From the NCBI GenBank assembly GCA_937923325.1, contig CAKZUQ010000045.1, positions 1 to 62,825 of the forward strand: a stretch of 62,825 bases of DNA. Reading direction: 5' to 3'. The notes under the pieces were generated by a model. The model saw nothing but the letters and a program-made list of their open reading frames with translations, did not search any database and was not told the origin of the DNA. The stretch's first letter is position 1. Each line of letters begins with the position of its first letter. Shown in pieces: positions 60,506 to 62,825 of this stretch. The translations under genes were made by a program, and so were the position numbers. The stretch is from an uncultured Bacteriovoracaceae bacterium (GTDB taxonomy: Bacteria > Bdellovibrionota > Bacteriovoracia > Bacteriovoracales > Bacteriovoracaceae).

Positions 60506-61671
60506 TGAAATTGACAAAGAGGTATGGCCCAAAAAAAATTGCTATTATTGGTGATGTCGATAATGGAAAGTCTACTTTGATTGGTCAAATTCTTCATAGT
60601 TCAGGAAGTTTATTAGACGATCAGAGATCTGAACTTTTGAGAAACTCTATTGAAAATAAGCTTAACCTTGCCTCCATCACAGATGGGTTAACAGAGGAAA
60701 GAGAAAAAAATATCACTATAGATGTTTCTCATCGTTTTTTATATCTAGGTAATGAGAGGTACATGTTTTATGATTGTCCTGGACACTCTGAGTTCATTCA
60801 AAATATGATTACAGCTGTATCTAATGTGAGTATTTCTTTAATTCTTGTAGATGTATTACAAGGTGTCACTGAACAACTAAGAAAGCATATTAAAGTTCTT
60901 AAATTGATGAGAGTTAAGAATTTAGTTTTTTGTATTAACAAAATGGATTTAGTTAACTTTAACAAGTCATACTTTTTAAAGCTGAAGGAGGATATCCTTT
61001 CTTTAGCTGGAGAAGATTTTGTCTGTATTATTCCAATTAGTGCGATGCTTGCAGATAACGTTCTTAGTAATACATTAAATATGCCTTGGTACGAAGGCTT
61101 AACCCTGTTGGAATGTTTAAATCTAATCACAGATAGTCCTGATAATGATTATTATTCTTATTTCTTGACACAAGGCTTTTCTTTTAAAAACATTGTTTAT
61201 GGCCAGTTTGTTGGAGATAGCTTAAAGCAAGATGTTAAACTTTATAACCCACTTACTCACAAGAAGTATAACGCTATAAACTTAGTAGAAGGCACAAAAA
61301 ATACCATCTCTTACAAAAGTGCACTGACCTTTAAATTCGATTCCATTTCAGATCTAACTCGAGGGGATGTTTTAATTCCTGTAGATCAAAAAAGATATGT
61401 TTCTGACATTTTAAAATTAAACTTATATTGGTTTTCAACAAATAAATACTGTCACTCAAAAGAATATGAAATTTTACATCTTAATAGAAGGTATACAATT
61501 GAATCTTTAGATTTTTTAGAGTCTAACGCAGAGATAATTAAGGCTAAAATAAAGCTTGCAGAATCAATTCTATTTACTTCTTACGAGGTTTCAAGAGACT
61601 TAGGGCGAATAATTCTTCTTGATGCAAATACTTATGAAACAATGGCCTTTGGTATTACTTATGAAGTATAG
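60505..61671 (+). CDS. cysN: Sulfate adenylyltransferase subunit 1 (GTPase), short form
   Basis: 388 residues from a GTG start at 60505; typical CysN is about 470. The G motifs are intact: GDVDNGKSTLIG, DVSHRFLY, DCPGHSEF, CINKMDLV and ISAM. The two C-terminal beta domains are shortened and divergent. GTP hydrolysis drives APS formation with CysD. With cysC next door the locus makes PAPS, possibly for sulfation as well as assimilation. Confidence 0.88.
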   Translation: MKLTKRYGPKKIAIIGDVDNGKSTLIGQILHSSGSLLDDQRSELLRNSIENKLNLASITDGLTEEREKNITIDVSHRFLYLGNERYMFYDCPGHSEFIQNMITAVSNVSISLILVDVLQGVTEQLRKHIKVLKLMRVKNLVFCINKMDLVNFNKSYFLKLKEDILSLAGEDFVCIIPISAMLADNVLSNTLNMPWYEGLTLLECLNLITDSPDNDYYSYFLTQGFSFKNIVYGQFVGDSLKQDVKLYNPLTHKKYNAINLVEGTKNTISYKSALTFKFDSISDLTRGDVLIPVDQKRYVSDILKLNLYWFSTNKYCHSKEYEILHLNRRYTIESLDFLESNAEIIKAKIKLAESILFTSYEVSRDLGRIILLDANTYETMAFGITYEV

Positions 61672-61684
61672 GTAGTTAATGAAT

Positions 61685-61720
61685 ACTCTATTTTTACTTA
61701 AAATTAGAGTTATTTTGTTT
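61685..61720 (+). terminator. Possible terminator after cysN
   Basis: ACTCTATTTT and AAAATTAGAGT form an AT-rich hairpin (61685-61710) followed by TATTTTGTTT. Weak but in the right place, 14 bases after the stop. Confidence 0.45.
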
Positions 61721-61772
61721 AACTATGTTATTATTTATCTAAAGTATATTGGGCTCAATAAAGGTTTATAAT

Positions 61773-62825
61773 ATGTTTAATAGTAAAGGTTTTTCTTTAA
61801 TCGAAGTTGTCATTGCGATGGGTCTTTTAGGTGCTAGTAGTCTAGTTTTTATGCAGATGAACAAAAATCAAGTAGTATCACAAAAGCGCACAGAAGAGAC
61901 TGTTGAAATAGTAACGATATCTAGTTTAATAAGGCAATCTCTTTCTGATAGTTCTTCTTGTCTTAGCTCGATTGGTGTAGGTACGAATATTTCTCCTGAA
62001 ACTCCAATTAGTTCAATTAATAACATTGCAGGTGATCCTATCGTTCGGGCTGGAATGCCTTATGGTGAAGGGCTTATAGAAGTCCTATCTATGAAGATTT
62101 TATCAGCATCATACGGGGCGCCTCTTGATGGCAGAATTAAGGGGAGTGCTTCGTTAGAGGTAGTCTTTAAAAAATCCAACAAAATAGTTCAAGGTAAGTC
62201 TAGTTCTGTGCGATCTATTAGAAAATTATTTCCTTTTAATTTTGTTGCGGATCTAGGTTTGAATATGACATCTTGTTATTCTTCCCTTAATAGTGCTCTT
62301 GATTCTAGCCTCTCTGTTAGTTGTGAGTCTTTGGGAGGTGTTTTAGATGTCTCAAATAATTGTATATTAAAAAATTATGACAGTTCCTCAGTGTCGTTAA
62401 GTGATGCTGTGTCCTTTAAGGCCCAAAAAGACTTTTTAGATACCACTTTAGATTCAAGGTTTGTAAATGTTGATGGCGACACAGTGAATGGAAATTTAAC
62501 TGTATCTGGAGATATAACAAGTAATTCTCAAATTTGCATTAATGGGCGTTGTAGAGATTTTTCTAGAGTTGCTTGTCAGTCAGGTGAGGTTCCTGTTGAG
62601 ATAAAAACAAATGGAGATTTTGTTTGTAGGAATTTAAAATCAGTTCTCGCCGAAGCTCTTTGTCCTTCAGGTGATGAGATTAGTTTGAGTGCAGCAGCAG
62701 ATGGTAGTGTGGTTTTTTGTGATAATGGTTGTAGTATAAGCTCTTGGACTCCTGGTGTTGGAGATATTTGTAACGGAGTTGTGTTTAATCAAAGTAGTAA
62801 TTGCAATACAACTAGATCTGCAACT
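61773..62825 (+). CDS. Type IV prepilin-like protein, 3' end outside the window
   Basis: The ATG at 61773 has AAAGG upstream and the frame stays open to the last base (351 codons), so the gene continues beyond the window. NSKGFSLIEVVIAMGLLG is a prepilin signal: cleavage after Gly, then methylated Phe and Glu5, followed by a hydrophobic helix. The large remainder is Ser- and Cys-rich with at least a dozen Cys. It is far longer than a major pilin, so it is probably a minor pilin or adhesin-type pseudopilin. Confidence 0.85.
   Translation, partial: MFNSKGFSLIEVVIAMGLLGASSLVFMQMNKNQVVSQKRTEETVEIVTISSLIRQSLSDSSSCLSSIGVGTNISPETPISSINNIAGDPIVRAGMPYGEGLIEVLSMKILSASYGAPLDGRIKGSASLEVVFKKSNKIVQGKSSSVRSIRKLFPFNFVADLGLNMTSCYSSLNSALDSSLSVSCESLGGVLDVSNNCILKNYDSSSVSLSDAVSFKAQKDFLDTTLDSRFVNVDGDTVNGNLTVSGDITSNSQICINGRCRDFSRVACQSGEVPVEIKTNGDFVCRNLKSVLAEALCPSGDEISLSAAADGSVVFCDNGCSISSWTPGVGDICNGVVFNQSSNCNTTRSAT

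Noticed and set aside
1..62825. tRNA, rRNA, CRISPR arrays and insertion sequences
   Set aside because: I looked for cloverleaf-like sequence, regularly spaced repeats and transposase genes and saw none; a covariance-model search would be needed to exclude small RNAs.

Overview
The window is about 62.8 kb of AT-rich, densely packed bacterial chromosome from a Gram-negative organism: it has many lipobox signal peptides, a DUF481 outer-membrane barrel, TolC/HlyD-type exporter parts and a type IV pilin. The mixture of an aerobic aa3-type oxidase, many secreted proteases and lipoproteins, a lytic transglycosylase and very low GC suggests a marine Bdellovibrionota/Bacteriovoracales-like bacterium. 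That placement is an inference; no rRNA gene is present to confirm it.

Layout. 0-1 kb: a possible gene end, a terminator and a lipoprotein. 1-10.4 kb: one operon, cytochrome c - ctaA - SCO - ctaC(+cyt c) - ctaD - ctaE - ctaF - ctaB - pepN, with an FNR/CRP-like palindrome centred at about -41.5 of its predicted promoter. 10.4-19.7 kb: housekeeping and unknown genes (lplA, rpmG, rpmB, an O-methyltransferase, DUF4340, transketolase). 19.7-22.1 kb: a bufferin-type copper-peptide RiPP cluster (bufC-bufB-bufA, minus strand) behind a CREST-family membrane protein. 22.1-23.3 kb: a phosphatase-like protein coupled to a Crp/Fnr regulator. 23.5-37.7 kb: accessory genes including a DUF285/BspA-like lipoprotein, two trypsin-like proteases, a spore-photolyase-like radical SAM enzyme overlapping a nucleosidase-like gene, an aldo/keto reductase plus glycosyltransferase, a HAD 5'-nucleotidase and a large dihaem cytochrome. 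37.7-42.5 kb: FklB, a DM13 lipoprotein and aconitase B. 42.6-46.2 kb: two small anchored proteins that look like detached subtilase prodomains, followed by a furin-like S8 lipoprotein that seems to lack its own prodomain. 46.2-46.75 kb: a decayed gene. 46.7-50.7 kb: MltD-like transglycosylase, gamma-glutamyltransferase, MscS channel. 50.8-55.1 kb: a tight four-gene operon (DUF4956 - HlyD/beta-propeller fusion - TolC-like - VTC polyphosphate polymerase), plausibly a polyphosphate or polyanion synthesis and export system. 55.2-62.8 kb: unknown protein, DUF819, DUF885, cysC/cysDN for PAPS synthesis, and the start of a large type IV pilin-like protein.

Two features recur across the window. First, at least five genes have a -10 hexamer exactly six bases before the start codon and no Shine-Dalgarno sequence, which predicts leaderless mRNAs. 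Second, many convergent gene pairs overlap at their 3' ends. The most promising undescribed systems are the VTC/DUF4956/exporter operon and the subtilase with apparent trans-acting prodomains.
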